Notes: generated from the letters alone by a model not told the origin. DNA of 64,000 nt from Nocardiopsis ganjiahuensis DSM 45031 (GCF_000341085.1 NZ_ANBA01000014.1:310001-374000); one strand, 5' to 3'; counted from the stretch's first letter, positions 8,447 through 17,096 are shown. Numbers and translations are program-made.

Positions 8447-8660
8447 GATGCCCTCCTTTAAGGGTCATGTGGTCCCAGGATCCAAAAATCCGACTCCGAA
8501 AAACGCGGGACACACCAAAGCGGATCGGTCACAGGGGTTTCTCCAGGCCACTGGATGTTGGTGTTGGTGGCGAGCAGTTCGTTGGAGCGCCCGTGGTGTT
8601 CCCAGGTGATTTCGGCCAGTGTGCAAAGCCGGGCGCCGACGTGGTGGCGTCGGGTGGGGT

Positions 8661-8698
8661 GGTGGTCCCGCTCCGGTCCTTGGGGGAGCGGGACCACC
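8661..8698 (-). terminator. terminator of the KS-AT-ACP operon
   Basis: A perfect 14-bp stem, GGTGGTCCCGCTCC (8661-8674) pairing with 8685-8698, with a 10-nt loop, lies 20 bases beyond the polyketide synthase stop. It separates this leftward operon from the IS3 fragment. Confidence 0.8.
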
Positions 8699-8717
8699 GT
8701 GGGACACCGTTCCGGGG

Positions 8718-11621
8718 TCAGGGGAGAACGGACGGCGACCCTTCCGGGGAGGGGTTGTGCGGGTCGGGCATCCGTTCGACCAGGGCTGCGGCGACCTGGC
8801 GCCAGGTCCGATCGGGAAGGAACACCTGGACGTCGATCCGGGCCCACGGGGGCACGCGGCGTAGCCGTGAAGTGAGCTGGAGCAGGCCATGGCTCTCCAG
8901 CCCGCTTTCGGTCCAAGTGCCGTCCATGTCTAGGCCCTCGGCTAAGGGGAGCAGACGGGAAACCTCAGTAATCAGGTGTGCCTCTACCTGATCGGGGGCG
9001 GGCACGGGAAGCGCTCCGCCGTCGTCCACGGGCGTGGCGCGACCGGTGTGGTCCCACCCCGGAGCGATCACCATGTGAGGGTGGGCCCGCTTGATCGGTC
9101 CGGTGGGTGTGACCCCCGCTGTGTAGAGCTCCCCGATCCCCCGGGCGAGGCCGTAGGGGTCACCCGTCACCGAGACTGTCGCCGACCGGGGGAGGGTGTG
9201 CGCCACGTGTTCCACGAGAAGGGCGCGAGGCCCGACTTCCACGAACACCACCGGCCCTTCACCTTCGCTCGCGGCGGCGCTCAGGGCTCGGGTGAAGCGG
9301 ACCGGTCGCCGGGCTTGCTCGGACCAGTAGGCGGGGTTCCACAGACCAACCGTGTCCTTGGGATGGTCGGGGTGGGAGGTGGAGACGATCGGGATCTGGG
9401 CGGGGCGGTGGACCAGCCCGGCCAAGGCCTCGCGCAGCGCGGGCACGAGGGGTTCGACGAGCGGGGAGTGGGCGGGGATCACGTCGGGCACCGGCTTGCA
9501 CCACACGTCCCGTTCGGCCAGGCGTGCCTGGAGGTGGTCCAGATCCTGGGTAGGTCCGGCCACGACCTGCACGGCGGGTGCGCTGTAGGAGGCGATGGTG
9601 ACTCTGCCCTCATCGGGCGCGGTGAAGGCGTCGAACTCATCGACGCTCGCACGGATCGCTAGCAGCCCGCCGACGTCGGACAAGCCCGAAAGGAGTTCGG
9701 ACCGTCGGGCCAGGACCCGGGTAGCGGCGTCCAGGCCCAGGACCCCGGCGGTGTGGGCGGCGGCGATCTCCCCGACCGAGTGCCCCAGGACCAGGTCGGG
9801 TTCGATTCCGCGTTGGGCTAGCAGGGCGGTGAGGCCGATCTGGGTCAGCGTCGTGCAGTGCTGGGCGTCCACGAAACCGGTGATGGCCTCGCCCGGCGCC
9901 CATACCTGGTACCCGCTCTGTTGCGCCAGGGCGGCCCGTGCTTCCTCCACCGCCCGGGCGTAGGCCGGCAGACACATGAGTTCAGCCCCGGACGCCGGGT
10001 GGTGTCCGCCGTGCCCGGTGTAGACGAACACGACTCGGGGTCGTGTATCCGGGGCAGAGCGAGGGGCGACGACGTGGGGATCGGGGGTGCTGTCTTGGAG
10101 GGCGCGTAGTCCTTGCACCAGGGATCCCAGGTCAGCGGTGGTGACGGCGGCCCGGTAACGGTGGTGGGGGCCGCGCGCCAGGGAGGTATCGGCCACCGTC
10201 CCCACTGACCCGCCCCGGGGAGCGTTGACCGCGAGGTGCCCGGCGGCCATAGCCAGAGCGGCGGGGGTGTGGGCGGAGACGAACACCGTCTCCGGTAGCG
10301 GCATCGGGTCCTCACGCTCTGGCGATTCGAGCACGGGGGCTTGAGCAAGGAGGGCGTGGGCGTTGGAACCGCCGAACCCGAAGCCGCTCACCCCCGCCAC
10401 GCGCCCTCCGTCATCGCCAGTCCCGTAGGGCCAGGGTTCCAACTCGATGGGCACCCGGATCCGTCCTTCCAACCCGGCCCTGAGCCGATGGTGGTGCGAG
10501 GTGGGCGGGACCTGCCCGTGGTGGACCGCCAAGGCGGCGGCCATGACCCCGAGGACCCCGGCGGCGCCTTCGAGGTGACCGAGCACGCTCTTGACCGACC
10601 CCACCGCGACCGGAAGATCCTGCTCCAGCCCTTGGGAGATTCCGGCGGCCTCGACGCGGTCTCCGGCCTTGGTGCCGGTTCCATGGGCCTGCACCCACCC
10701 CACCCGCTCGGCCGCCATCCCGGCGTCGGCGAGCGCCCGTCGGATCGCCTGAGCCTGGCGGCTGGCACGCGGGGCCAACAGGTGCGGGGACCGGCCGCCG
10801 TGGCTGAGCCCGGTCCCGACCACGTTCGCCCACACTCGGTGCCCACGTTCGACGGCCAGATCGGCGCGGGTCAGCACGAGTACGACCGCACCCTCGGAGC
10901 GCACGTACCCGTCGGCGTCTTGGTCGAAGGGCTTGCACCGGCCGTCAGGCGCCAGGACTCCCGCCTCGGTGAAGGAGGTGGTGATGACCGGGTTGGTCAA
11001 GACGTTGCTGCCTGCCACCACGGCCAGGTCTACGTCGCCCGTGCGTAGGTCGTGCACCGCGTAGTGCAACGCCGTCAGCGAGGAGGAACAGGCGGTGTCC
11101 AGGGTCAGGGAGGGCCCGTCCAAGTCCAGGGCGTGAGAGAGCCGGTTGGCCAGGATCGCCATTCCCGCGCCCGAGGAGGTGAACACCCCGGCCCGGTTTC
11201 TGGGGGCGAAGTTCTTCGCGGCTTGGTCGACGCTGGCCGCCCCCACGTACACCCCGGATCGTGACCCGGCCAGCGAGAAAGGGGCGACCCCGGCGTCCGC
11301 CAGCGCTTCGTAGGCAACTTCGAGGACCCACCCCTGTTGGGGATCCATCTCAGTGGCCTCGTCTGCGGTGATGCCGAAGAAGGCGTGGTCGAAGCCATGG
11401 TCCACGATCCCAGCACGGAAGGGTGCGGCCGGAACCTGCGTGGGATGCAGGCGCTCCACCATCGCCTTCCACCGGTCCTCGGGGACGCGAGTGATGTGGT
11501 CGCGGCTCTGGGAAATAGCCTTCCACAATTGATCGGGGTCGTTGACGCTGCCAGGGAGTCGGCAGCCCATGCCGATGATCGCCACCGGCTCACGCATTTG
11601 GGCGAGGGACGTGGCGTTCAT
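8718..11621 (-). CDS. single-module type I polyketide synthase (KS-AT-ACP)
   Basis: A 967-residue protein from ATG 11621, which overlaps the methyltransferase stop (ATGA). The ketosynthase covers about residues 10-440, with active-site Cys178 in DTACSSS, HGTGT and the SVKSVLGH His. The acyltransferase covers about 540-860, with GHSVGE nucleophile, but the position that is HAFH in malonyl- or YASH in methylmalonyl-specific domains reads IPAHS, so extender choice is uncertain. A C-terminal carrier domain (about 885-950) keeps a candidate phosphopantetheine Ser in SGLESHGLL. No KR, DH or TE domain is present, so it would give an unreduced chain or act iteratively, with release by another enzyme. 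It forms one operon with the upstream methyltransferase and FAD monooxygenase, which may tailor the product. Confidence 0.85.
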   Translation of the reverse strand: MNATSLAQMREPVAIIGMGCRLPGSVNDPDQLWKAISQSRDHITRVPEDRWKAMVERLHPTQVPAAPFRAGIVDHGFDHAFFGITADEATEMDPQQGWVLEVAYEALADAGVAPFSLAGSRSGVYVGAASVDQAAKNFAPRNRAGVFTSSGAGMAILANRLSHALDLDGPSLTLDTACSSSLTALHYAVHDLRTGDVDLAVVAGSNVLTNPVITTSFTEAGVLAPDGRCKPFDQDADGYVRSEGAVVLVLTRADLAVERGHRVWANVVGTGLSHGGRSPHLLAPRASRQAQAIRRALADAGMAAERVGWVQAHGTGTKAGDRVEAAGISQGLEQDLPVAVGSVKSVLGHLEGAAGVLGVMAAALAVHHGQVPPTSHHHRLRAGLEGRIRVPIELEPWPYGTGDDGGRVAGVSGFGFGGSNAHALLAQAPVLESPEREDPMPLPETVFVSAHTPAALAMAAGHLAVNAPRGGSVGTVADTSLARGPHHRYRAAVTTADLGSLVQGLRALQDSTPDPHVVAPRSAPDTRPRVVFVYTGHGGHHPASGAELMCLPAYARAVEEARAALAQQSGYQVWAPGEAITGFVDAQHCTTLTQIGLTALLAQRGIEPDLVLGHSVGEIAAAHTAGVLGLDAATRVLARRSELLSGLSDVGGLLAIRASVDEFDAFTAPDEGRVTIASYSAPAVQVVAGPTQDLDHLQARLAERDVWCKPVPDVIPAHSPLVEPLVPALREALAGLVHRPAQIPIVSTSHPDHPKDTVGLWNPAYWSEQARRPVRFTRALSAAASEGEGPVVFVEVGPRALLVEHVAHTLPRSATVSVTGDPYGLARGIGELYTAGVTPTGPIKRAHPHMVIAPGWDHTGRATPVDDGGALPVPAPDQVEAHLITEVSRLLPLAEGLDMDGTWTESGLESHGLLQLTSRLRRVPPWARIDVQVFLPDRTWRQVAAALVERMPDPHNPSPEGSPSVLP

Positions 11622-12367
11622 CGGCGCGGCTCCCGGGCCACCCACACCCCGGCCGAGCCCATGACGGTCAGGTCCACCCGGGCGAAGTGCAGGTCCAGCA
11701 TCGCCCGCAGATCGACCAGCCGGTCGCCGCTGTTGTGGAACATGTTCCGGCTCGGCTTGTTGTAGGCACCCTGGAGCCGGCGGGCGATCCAATTGTTGTT
11801 GGTGCGCGGGTCACCGACACCCAGGAGGGTGGAGCCGATGAACACCCCACCATCGCCCAGCACCCGGGTGGCTTCGGAGAACGCGGCGGCCTTGTGCCGC
11901 ATCGTCTGGCCGGGAACACAGTGCAGGACGTGGAACATCGCGACCGAGCCCACCGATGCGTCTGGCAGCGGCCACGGGGTGGTGAGCACGTCGTGCTCGT
12001 GCGGAATGACCTGGCCGTGCTCGGCCAGCTTGGGAACGCAGTAGTCCAACGGTGCGGGGTTGAGGTCCATCAGGTGGATCTGCCGCAGTCGTGCGGACAC
12101 CTCTTCGCCGGCGGGCGTGGCCGGGACGGGCGCACGGAGTAGGAAGTGGCCGTCGGCGGGGCCCACCTCCAGGTGGGTGGGCGCCATGTACAGGGCGTAC
12201 AGGTCCAGGATTTTCTCGTTGTCGACCTTCCACGCCAGGCGGTGGGACCAGCGAACCACGACCTGGCCGTAGCGCTTGAGGTTGCGGTGGCTGTACAAGC
12301 GGGGGTTGGGCGCGGAACGGGTGGTGTGGGGGGGTGTTCTCGGGCATGGCGCGGTGACGCCTTCCAT
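11618..12367 (-). CDS. class I SAM-dependent methyltransferase
   Basis: A 249-residue protein. The Rossmann motif I is HLEVGPADGHFLL, acidic post-I motif HLMDLNPAPLDY, then a post-motif DASVGSVAMFHVLHCVPG and RVLGDGGVFIGSTLLG, the order of class I methyltransferases of the UbiE/type-11 group. It probably methylates a small molecule, O- or C-linked, made with the coupled polyketide synthase. Its stop overlaps the synthase start by four bases, and it begins 27 bases after the monooxygenase stop. No strong ribosome site precedes the ATG, so translation may rely on read-through from upstream. Confidence 0.75.
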   Translation of the reverse strand: MEGVTAPCPRTPPHTTRSAPNPRLYSHRNLKRYGQVVVRWSHRLAWKVDNEKILDLYALYMAPTHLEVGPADGHFLLRAPVPATPAGEEVSARLRQIHLMDLNPAPLDYCVPKLAEHGQVIPHEHDVLTTPWPLPDASVGSVAMFHVLHCVPGQTMRHKAAAFSEATRVLGDGGVFIGSTLLGVGDPRTNNNWIARRLQGAYNKPSRNMFHNSGDRLVDLRAMLDLHFARVDLTVMGSAGVWVAREPRR

Positions 12368-12394
12368 CTCGATGAAGGACAGGGGGAGTGGGGG

Positions 12395-13720
12395 TCAGAG
12401 GGTGAGCAGGTGGTTCATCCGTGCGGGGTCGTCCAGCCCGGCCGCCCACGCCGCGGCCCCCTCGGGGGTGGAGACGGTCTCGGCGAAACTGGTCAGGACG
12501 TGCTCGGGCAGGGCACCGCTCCAGTAGGCGGAGACGAATCCGCCGAAGGCTGAGGTGTACTGGCCGTGCCGGGCCCAGTAGGCCTCCCAGGCCCCGGCCA
12601 GGAACGCCGAGTCCAGCGCTCCGTTGGCTTGGCGCTGTTGGCGGATCTGGTCGCGCAGTGTCGAGGCCACCCAGGTGGAGGCCCCGGCGCCCTGTCCGGA
12701 GGCGTGCTCGACGGTCATCGTGGCGTCTCCGATGCCCACCACGGGTGTTCCGGCGATGGTGGTGACCGGTCGGCGCACCTGTGGGTGGACTTCGCGCACC
12801 AGCTCAGACCCTGGGATCACTTTCCCTTGGGTGCACAGCCCAGCGAGCTCGGGGGCGAGCGCGGGAAGCTGGTCCAACACGTGGGCCCAAGCCGCTTGGG
12901 CGTGCGCGCCGTGCCTGCGCGGTAGCCCCGCACCCGTCTCGGAGTCATCGCCCTGGGGTGTGAGGGCCGAGGTGGGGTCCAGTGGGTTGTGGGGGCGGGC
13001 CATGACCTGCACGCACAGGGCCGCGTACGGGGTGACATGCACGGGCGGGGCGTCCGGGGCGGACAGGGCTCGCACCTGGGAGGGGGCGAGGCCGTCGACG
13101 GTCAGGACGGGGTAGACCATGACCTCGCCCCATGGGCAGGTCAGCACCTCCGCCCGCTCGGGGAGCAGTTCGTCGGGTACAGCCAGGTGGACTTGGACGA
13201 GGACCCTGCCGGTGGCTCCACCGGTGCGGCCGGGGTCGGGTGAGAACAGGTGGCGCAGGTCGGAGTCGACTCCGGGGGCGACCACCACCAGATCGTGCAG
13301 GCGTGAGGAGGCGAACCCGGCCACATCGCCCGTGGTGCAGGTGCGCTCGTGCACCCGCCCGCCCCGGTTGGTGACGTGTTGGAGCCAGTAGGCACTCTTG
13401 AGTCGGTGATCGACCGCAACCGCTGCCCCCGGCAACGGCGCGGTGAAGGTGAACGCTTCACCCCCGGGTGGGGTCATGCGCATGCGCACCTGATGGGCGG
13501 GCGGCGCGGTGTGCTGCCACAACCCCAACCCCAACGCGAGTTCGGTGGCGTGCACCGAGGGCAGGGTGAGTTGGGTCAGCCCGGCGGGATTGCCCAGGAT
13601 CTCGGGGGTGGAGTGGCGTGTGAACACGTCCACCCTCCACCCGTCGTCCAGCAAACCGGTGGCCAACGTGAGAGCGGAGTGTCCGGAACCGAACACCACC
13701 GCGCGCGGAGCCGGGCTCAT
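12395..13720 (-). CDS. FAD-dependent monooxygenase, StyA-like
   Basis: A 441-residue flavoprotein whose N-terminus is an FAD Rossmann motif (AVVFGSGHSALTLATGLL), with a second conserved stretch GTPVVGIGDATMTVEHASGQG equivalent to the GD motif of group E (styrene-monooxygenase-type) flavoproteins. Such enzymes epoxidise or hydroxylate and need reduced FAD from a separate reductase, which is not seen here. I use ATG 13720, which overlaps the upstream stop (ATGA); an in-frame GTG at 13771 lies inside the previous gene. Coupling to the polyketide synthase and methyltransferase suggests oxidative tailoring of the product. Substrate unknown. Confidence 0.7.
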   Translation of the reverse strand: MSPAPRAVVFGSGHSALTLATGLLDDGWRVDVFTRHSTPEILGNPAGLTQLTLPSVHATELALGLGLWQHTAPPAHQVRMRMTPPGGEAFTFTAPLPGAAVAVDHRLKSAYWLQHVTNRGGRVHERTCTTGDVAGFASSRLHDLVVVAPGVDSDLRHLFSPDPGRTGGATGRVLVQVHLAVPDELLPERAEVLTCPWGEVMVYPVLTVDGLAPSQVRALSAPDAPPVHVTPYAALCVQVMARPHNPLDPTSALTPQGDDSETGAGLPRRHGAHAQAAWAHVLDQLPALAPELAGLCTQGKVIPGSELVREVHPQVRRPVTTIAGTPVVGIGDATMTVEHASGQGAGASTWVASTLRDQIRQQRQANGALDSAFLAGAWEAYWARHGQYTSAFGGFVSAYWSGALPEHVLTSFAETVSTPEGAAAWAAGLDDPARMNHLLTL

Positions 13721-14523
13721 CGGCCACCTCCGCTCATCAGCGCCGAGCACAGGTCCATGAGCGCCTCGCACGTGCCGCGTCCGTGTACGTCACCGATCAC
13801 CACGGGAACACGCTGAGATAGGTCGAGGCAGGCGCGTACCACGTCGGTGTCCACCTCACCGTCGTCGCTCTCGTGAACCAGCACGACCACGGGTACACCG
13901 GCCTCATTCAGGGCCAGCAGGCTCTCACGGGTCGCGTCCAGTTCTCGCCTTGAGCCTTGGCTGACGACCACGGCCCCGAATGCCTCGCGGCACACGTCCC
14001 ACCACAGCGGGCTCGCCCCGCCCAGGTCGCTGACCCCCAGAGCCAGCATGTCCAGGTCCGGGGCGAGGCGGGTGGTGGCGACCTCGATGCGGGGCGATTC
14101 CTGCAAGCACCACGGATCGTTACCAGAGAGCCTGGTCAACGCACTGTGGGTATGGTCTTGGCGGGTACTGACGATGAGCGTCTTGATCACCGAGACCGCG
14201 ACTGGTACCGGGTGGGTGAGGGTGGCCCAGGTACGCAGTCGTTCGGCCCAGGCCGGGGCACGCACCACGCGCACCAGGTCCGCATCGGCCAGTTCGGTGA
14301 CCACCACCCCGACCACGGCGGGGGAGTGGCCCATGCGTGCGGCCAGCTCAGCGACCGTCACCGCCCGCTCCAGCTCCCGAAACACCTGGAGACAGAGGCG
14401 GAACAGTTCGGGAAGATCGGGCTCATAGGAGATGGGGACGGCCGGATTGGCCTCGATCAACGAGTGCATGACCACTCCGGTGGAAGGGCGTACCAACAGC
14501 GCCGCGGGTGCCTGGGCACTCAC
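13717..14523 (-). CDS. DUF742-GTPase fusion (conservon CvnC-CvnD type)
   Basis: A 268-residue protein. Residues 5-95 match DUF742 (CvnC): VRPSTGVVMHSL, ELFRLCLQV and a winged-helix-like TVAELAARMGHSPAVVGVVV. Residues 105-268 correspond to the small GTPase (CvnD/MglA-like) normally encoded by the next gene of a conservon. The P-loop expected as GxxxxGKS/T reads SVIKTLIVSTRQDHTHSAL, with no Gly-Lys pair, so nucleotide binding is probably lost; VPVVVLVHESDDG occupies the NKxD region. Conservons form membrane-associated signalling complexes; here no histidine kinase is present. Overlaps both neighbours by ATGA, so it is stoichiometrically tied to the Roadblock protein and to the biosynthetic genes. 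Confidence 0.7.
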   Translation of the reverse strand: MSAQAPAALLVRPSTGVVMHSLIEANPAVPISYEPDLPELFRLCLQVFRELERAVTVAELAARMGHSPAVVGVVVTELADADLVRVVRAPAWAERLRTWATLTHPVPVAVSVIKTLIVSTRQDHTHSALTRLSGNDPWCLQESPRIEVATTRLAPDLDMLALGVSDLGGASPLWWDVCREAFGAVVVSQGSRRELDATRESLLALNEAGVPVVVLVHESDDGEVDTDVVRACLDLSQRVPVVIGDVHGRGTCEALMDLCSALMSGGGR

Positions 14524-14999
14524 CGCGGGACCCTTCGCTCGCGAAGGCCCTCAGCCCGCGAAGCCAGGTCTTCCTGAGGCAGCAGGGGCTCGGCCTGGAT
14601 AGCGAATCGAGCCAGGGCGTAGGCGACTTGCTTCAACTCGTTGTCGGATCCACCAACGAACAAGCCCAGACCGAACGCGCTACCCAGCGGGGCCAGGACG
14701 AGCGCACCGGACTCGTAACGGATCACGATCGTCTCGGCTTCGCCGCGAGCGGTGAGCTTCCCGGCCCCGAGGGAGAGCAGCAGCACGTTGGTCAGGATGG
14801 CGGTGACGCTCTCCGCGCCGACCTGGTCCAGGTCTCCGGCGCGCAACAGGTGCAGTCCGTGGGTGCCGAACACCACCCCGTAGGAAGTTCCGGTCTCCTG
14901 GACCAACTGGTTCAACAGAAGTTGGAGGCCATCGTGGTGTTCGGAAGGCAGCTCTACGGTGTTCATCAAGCGCGGTGGCGTAGGGGTCGTGGTCGTCAT
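14520..14999 (-). CDS. Roadblock/LC7 protein (conservon CvnB type)
   Basis: A 159-residue protein with one Roadblock/LC7 domain: LLLNQLVQETGTSYGVVFGTHGLHLLRAG starts the domain (shown in part), followed by VTAILTNVLLLSLGAGKL and VIRYESGALVLAPLG. In conservons this protein (CvnB) partners a small GTPase and a sensor kinase. It is the first gene of the leftward operon; its stop overlaps the DUF742-GTPase start. An alternative start at Met12 (MNTVELPSEH) is possible. The promoter must lie in the 214-bp divergent gap up to the regulator gene at 15214. Confidence 0.8.
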   Translation of the reverse strand: MTTTTPTPPRLMNTVELPSEHHDGLQLLLNQLVQETGTSYGVVFGTHGLHLLRAGDLDQVGAESVTAILTNVLLLSLGAGKLTARGEAETIVIRYESGALVLAPLGSAFGLGLFVGGSDNELKQVAYALARFAIQAEPLLPQEDLASRAEGLRERRVPR

Positions 15000-15055
15000 G
15001 TCCAGCAGTGTCCGGCCCGCCGAGGGCTGGAACCTATGCGCACGCGGATAAGCGT

Positions 15056-15084
15056 CCTGTTCGATTTATGCGCCCTGTTCGATT
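15056..15084. promoter_or_regulatory. direct repeat in the divergent promoter region
   Basis: CCTGTTCGATT occurs exactly twice, at 15056-15066 and 15074-15084, 18 bp apart, in the gap between the divergent Roadblock and HTH-TPR genes. Two-turn spaced direct repeats are common activator sites in actinobacteria; the protein that binds is unknown. Confidence 0.4.
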
Positions 15085-15213
15085 CCTTGCCCCTGAAAAG
15101 CCCAAAGGTCCCGATGGCGGCGGTTCAACCCACGAAGAACGCCCGGCACGTGGAGGCTTCCCGGTTACGGTGGGCACATCTCGTTACACCCCCAGGTGGC
15201 GGAGGAACCCCCG

Positions 15214-16536
15214 ATGCGTTGTGGAAACTGCGGACGAGCCCGCGACGGCCACCGTGGGGCCTGCGAGTGCGTTCCGGCGTGGGTATGGCGAGATCCCGAG
15301 GTCGTCGCCGCTGTCCGTGAGCACGACGCCCAACGAGTGATCCAGTTTCTTAGACTTCGTGTGAAAGGCCTGTCCCAGGAAGCCCTGGCACGGATGTGCG
15401 GGGTCGCGCAGAGCACCATCAACCGGGCCGAAGCCGGCAACGGACTCACCGACCGGCGTAAGGCCCACGAAGCGCTCCAAGGGCTCGGCGCTCCGCTTGA
15501 GAAACCTGTCACCGCGAGCGCTTCCTCGGGGGCGCCCCGCTCCCATCACCGCATTCCACAGGTGGGTCCCATCTTGAACGTGAACGAACTCGCACACACC
15601 CTGATCGGTCACGCGACACCGTCATCGAGCCCTTTGGAGTCCCCTGCCCTGACTGGTCTTTCTCGGGAGGTTCGGCGGGTCAAAACCGCCTACCAGGCAT
15701 GCCGTTACACGGAGGCGGCCGGCCGTCTTCCCCGTATCCTGCGTCATCTGGGTCAAGAACCCTCCGCTCTGGAGGAGGAGACACGACACCTCTGGCTCCA
15801 GGTCAGGGCGGACGCCTACCACGTCACCGCGAGCGTGTTGCTCAAGTGCGACGAGCGAGGGCTGGCGTGGCTGGCGGCGGATCGCAGCCACCAGGCGGCG
15901 CAGGCCACCCAGGACCCCGTGCTGGTGGGCTCCAGCGTCAGGGTGTACGTCCGAGCCCTCATGCGTGAACGCCACTACCGAACAGCGGCTGACCTCGCGG
16001 TGAGCACCGCTGAGCAGCTGGGGCCCTCCACGAGTTCCTCCTCCACGGCATCAGCGGTCTCGGTGTACGGATCCCTGATGCTGATCGGCGCCGTGGCCGC
16101 GGCCAGACAGGAAGACCGTACGCGGACGCTCTCCCTGCTGAACGAGGCAGATCAAGCCGCTCGTCGCTTGGGCGGAGACCACAACCACCGCTGGACAGCT
16201 TTTGGCCCCACGAACGTGCTCCTGCACCGGGTGAGCACCGCGGTCGAACTCGGCGACGCCGGACAAGCCGTTCACCAAGTACGACAGATCGACACCACCC
16301 GGGTCGCCCCGGTCGAGCGCGAGGTCGTGCTGCACCTGGACACCGCACGCGCCTACACCCAGTGGGGAAAGCTTCGAGAGGCCTACGAGGCACTGACCAC
16401 AGCGGAGCGGCTGGCCCCGGAAGAACTCAAGGAAAGGCCGATGGTGCACCGTCTCGTCGACGAGCTACGGACACGGTCGACCGGCCATCTCAAGCGCGAC
16501 TTCGTCCACCTGGCCGACCGGGTGGGCGTGGTCTGA
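15214..16536 (+). CDS. zinc-ribbon/HTH regulator with TPR-like C-terminus (copy 1)
   Basis: A 440-residue protein from ATG 15214, 8 bases after GGAGGA; an upstream in-frame ATG at 15196 is less well placed. The N-terminus MRCGNCG...CECVP is a Cys-rich ribbon-like motif, followed by VWRDPEVVAAVREHD and an XRE-type helix-turn-helix (LSQEALARMCGVAQSTINRAEAG). The C-terminal 300 residues are helical repeats with Ala-rich TPR character, as in many actinobacterial signal-responsive regulators. A clear paralogue lies at 17093, with a flavoprotein gene between. It is divergent from the polyketide synthase operon and is a candidate regulator of it; the ligand is unknown. Confidence 0.8.
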   Translation: MRCGNCGRARDGHRGACECVPAWVWRDPEVVAAVREHDAQRVIQFLRLRVKGLSQEALARMCGVAQSTINRAEAGNGLTDRRKAHEALQGLGAPLEKPVTASASSGAPRSHHRIPQVGPILNVNELAHTLIGHATPSSSPLESPALTGLSREVRRVKTAYQACRYTEAAGRLPRILRHLGQEPSALEEETRHLWLQVRADAYHVTASVLLKCDERGLAWLAADRSHQAAQATQDPVLVGSSVRVYVRALMRERHYRTAADLAVSTAEQLGPSTSSSSTASAVSVYGSLMLIGAVAAARQEDRTRTLSLLNEADQAARRLGGDHNHRWTAFGPTNVLLHRVSTAVELGDAGQAVHQVRQIDTTRVAPVEREVVLHLDTARAYTQWGKLREAYEALTTAERLAPEELKERPMVHRLVDELRTRSTGHLKRDFVHLADRVGVV

Positions 16537-17096
16537 TGCCCATCTCCACCACGCTCTACGTCGTCGTGTGCGCCGCAGGGCCGGCTGGACACGTCGACCG
16601 GCTGATCCGACCCGTGCAGGCTCGGGGTTGGCAGGTCCAGGCGATCGCCACGCCCGCCGCCGTGGACTTTTTCGACGTCGGCGCGATCGAGGAACTCACG
16701 GGCCGTCCCGTGCGCAGCCAGCACCGAGGACCGAACACACCGCGCTCGCCCAAGGCCGATGCCGTGGTCGTCGCCCCGGCCAGCTTCAACACGATCAACA
16801 AGCTCGCCGCGGGCATCGCCGACAACTATGCCCTGGACGTGCTGAACGAGACCATCGGACTGGGTGTGCCGGTCACGATCCTGCCCTTCGTGAACGCCGC
16901 CTACGCGGGTCGAGGCCCTTTCCGTAGAAGTGTGGCCGCGCTCGAAGAAGAGGGCGTGGGGGTGCTCATGGGGGAAGGCGGATTCGTTCCCCATCCGGCG
17001 GGCCAGGGCTCGGATGCCTTCGACCGGTTTCCCTGGGATGCCGCCTTGGAGGATGTGGAGGAGCGGATCAAAGACTCCGGGAACGGTGCGGTGTGA
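16536..17096 (+). CDS. flavoprotein of the HFCD/Dfp family
   Basis: A 186-residue protein starting at ATG 16536, sharing one base with the preceding stop (TGATG). VVCAAGPAGHVDRLIRPVQ, then AVVVAPASFNTINKLAAGIAD, is the FMN-binding signature of homo-oligomeric flavin-containing Cys decarboxylases (CoaC, EpiD, Dfp), and the conserved PASFNT motif is intact. Such proteins oxidatively decarboxylate Cys residues or phosphopantothenoylcysteine, but many stand-alone actinobacterial members beside XRE regulators have unknown roles. Its start and end overlap the two paralogous regulators, so the three are co-translated. A flavin-based sensor or modifying role is inference. Confidence 0.75.
   Translation: MPISTTLYVVVCAAGPAGHVDRLIRPVQARGWQVQAIATPAAVDFFDVGAIEELTGRPVRSQHRGPNTPRSPKADAVVVAPASFNTINKLAAGIADNYALDVLNETIGLGVPVTILPFVNAAYAGRGPFRRSVAALEEEGVGVLMGEGGFVPHPAGQGSDAFDRFPWDAALEDVEERIKDSGNGAV

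Larger units (their letters stand above)
7921..8512 (-). mobile_element. truncated IS3-family element inside the second CRISPR array
   Basis: The element reads leftward. Its intact end is near 8512, where the minus strand starts TGTCCCGCGTTTTTCGGAGT, a typical IS3-type terminus. OrfA is complete; orfB stops being recognisable near 7935 after ASNGVYGVRRVHAELTLG, long before the integrase core, and the DNA then joins the CRISPR array. About half the element is therefore missing. The left boundary at about 7921 is inferred from the end of spacer 3. Confidence 0.7.

Noticed and set aside
7415-8512. Cas genes between the two arrays
   Set aside because: Only leaders and an IS3 fragment are present; no helicase, Cascade or Cas1/2 motif was found anywhere in the window.
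13720-13771. Upstream GTG start for the FAD monooxygenase
   Set aside because: It lies within the preceding coding region; ATG 13720 overlaps the stop as in neighbouring junctions.
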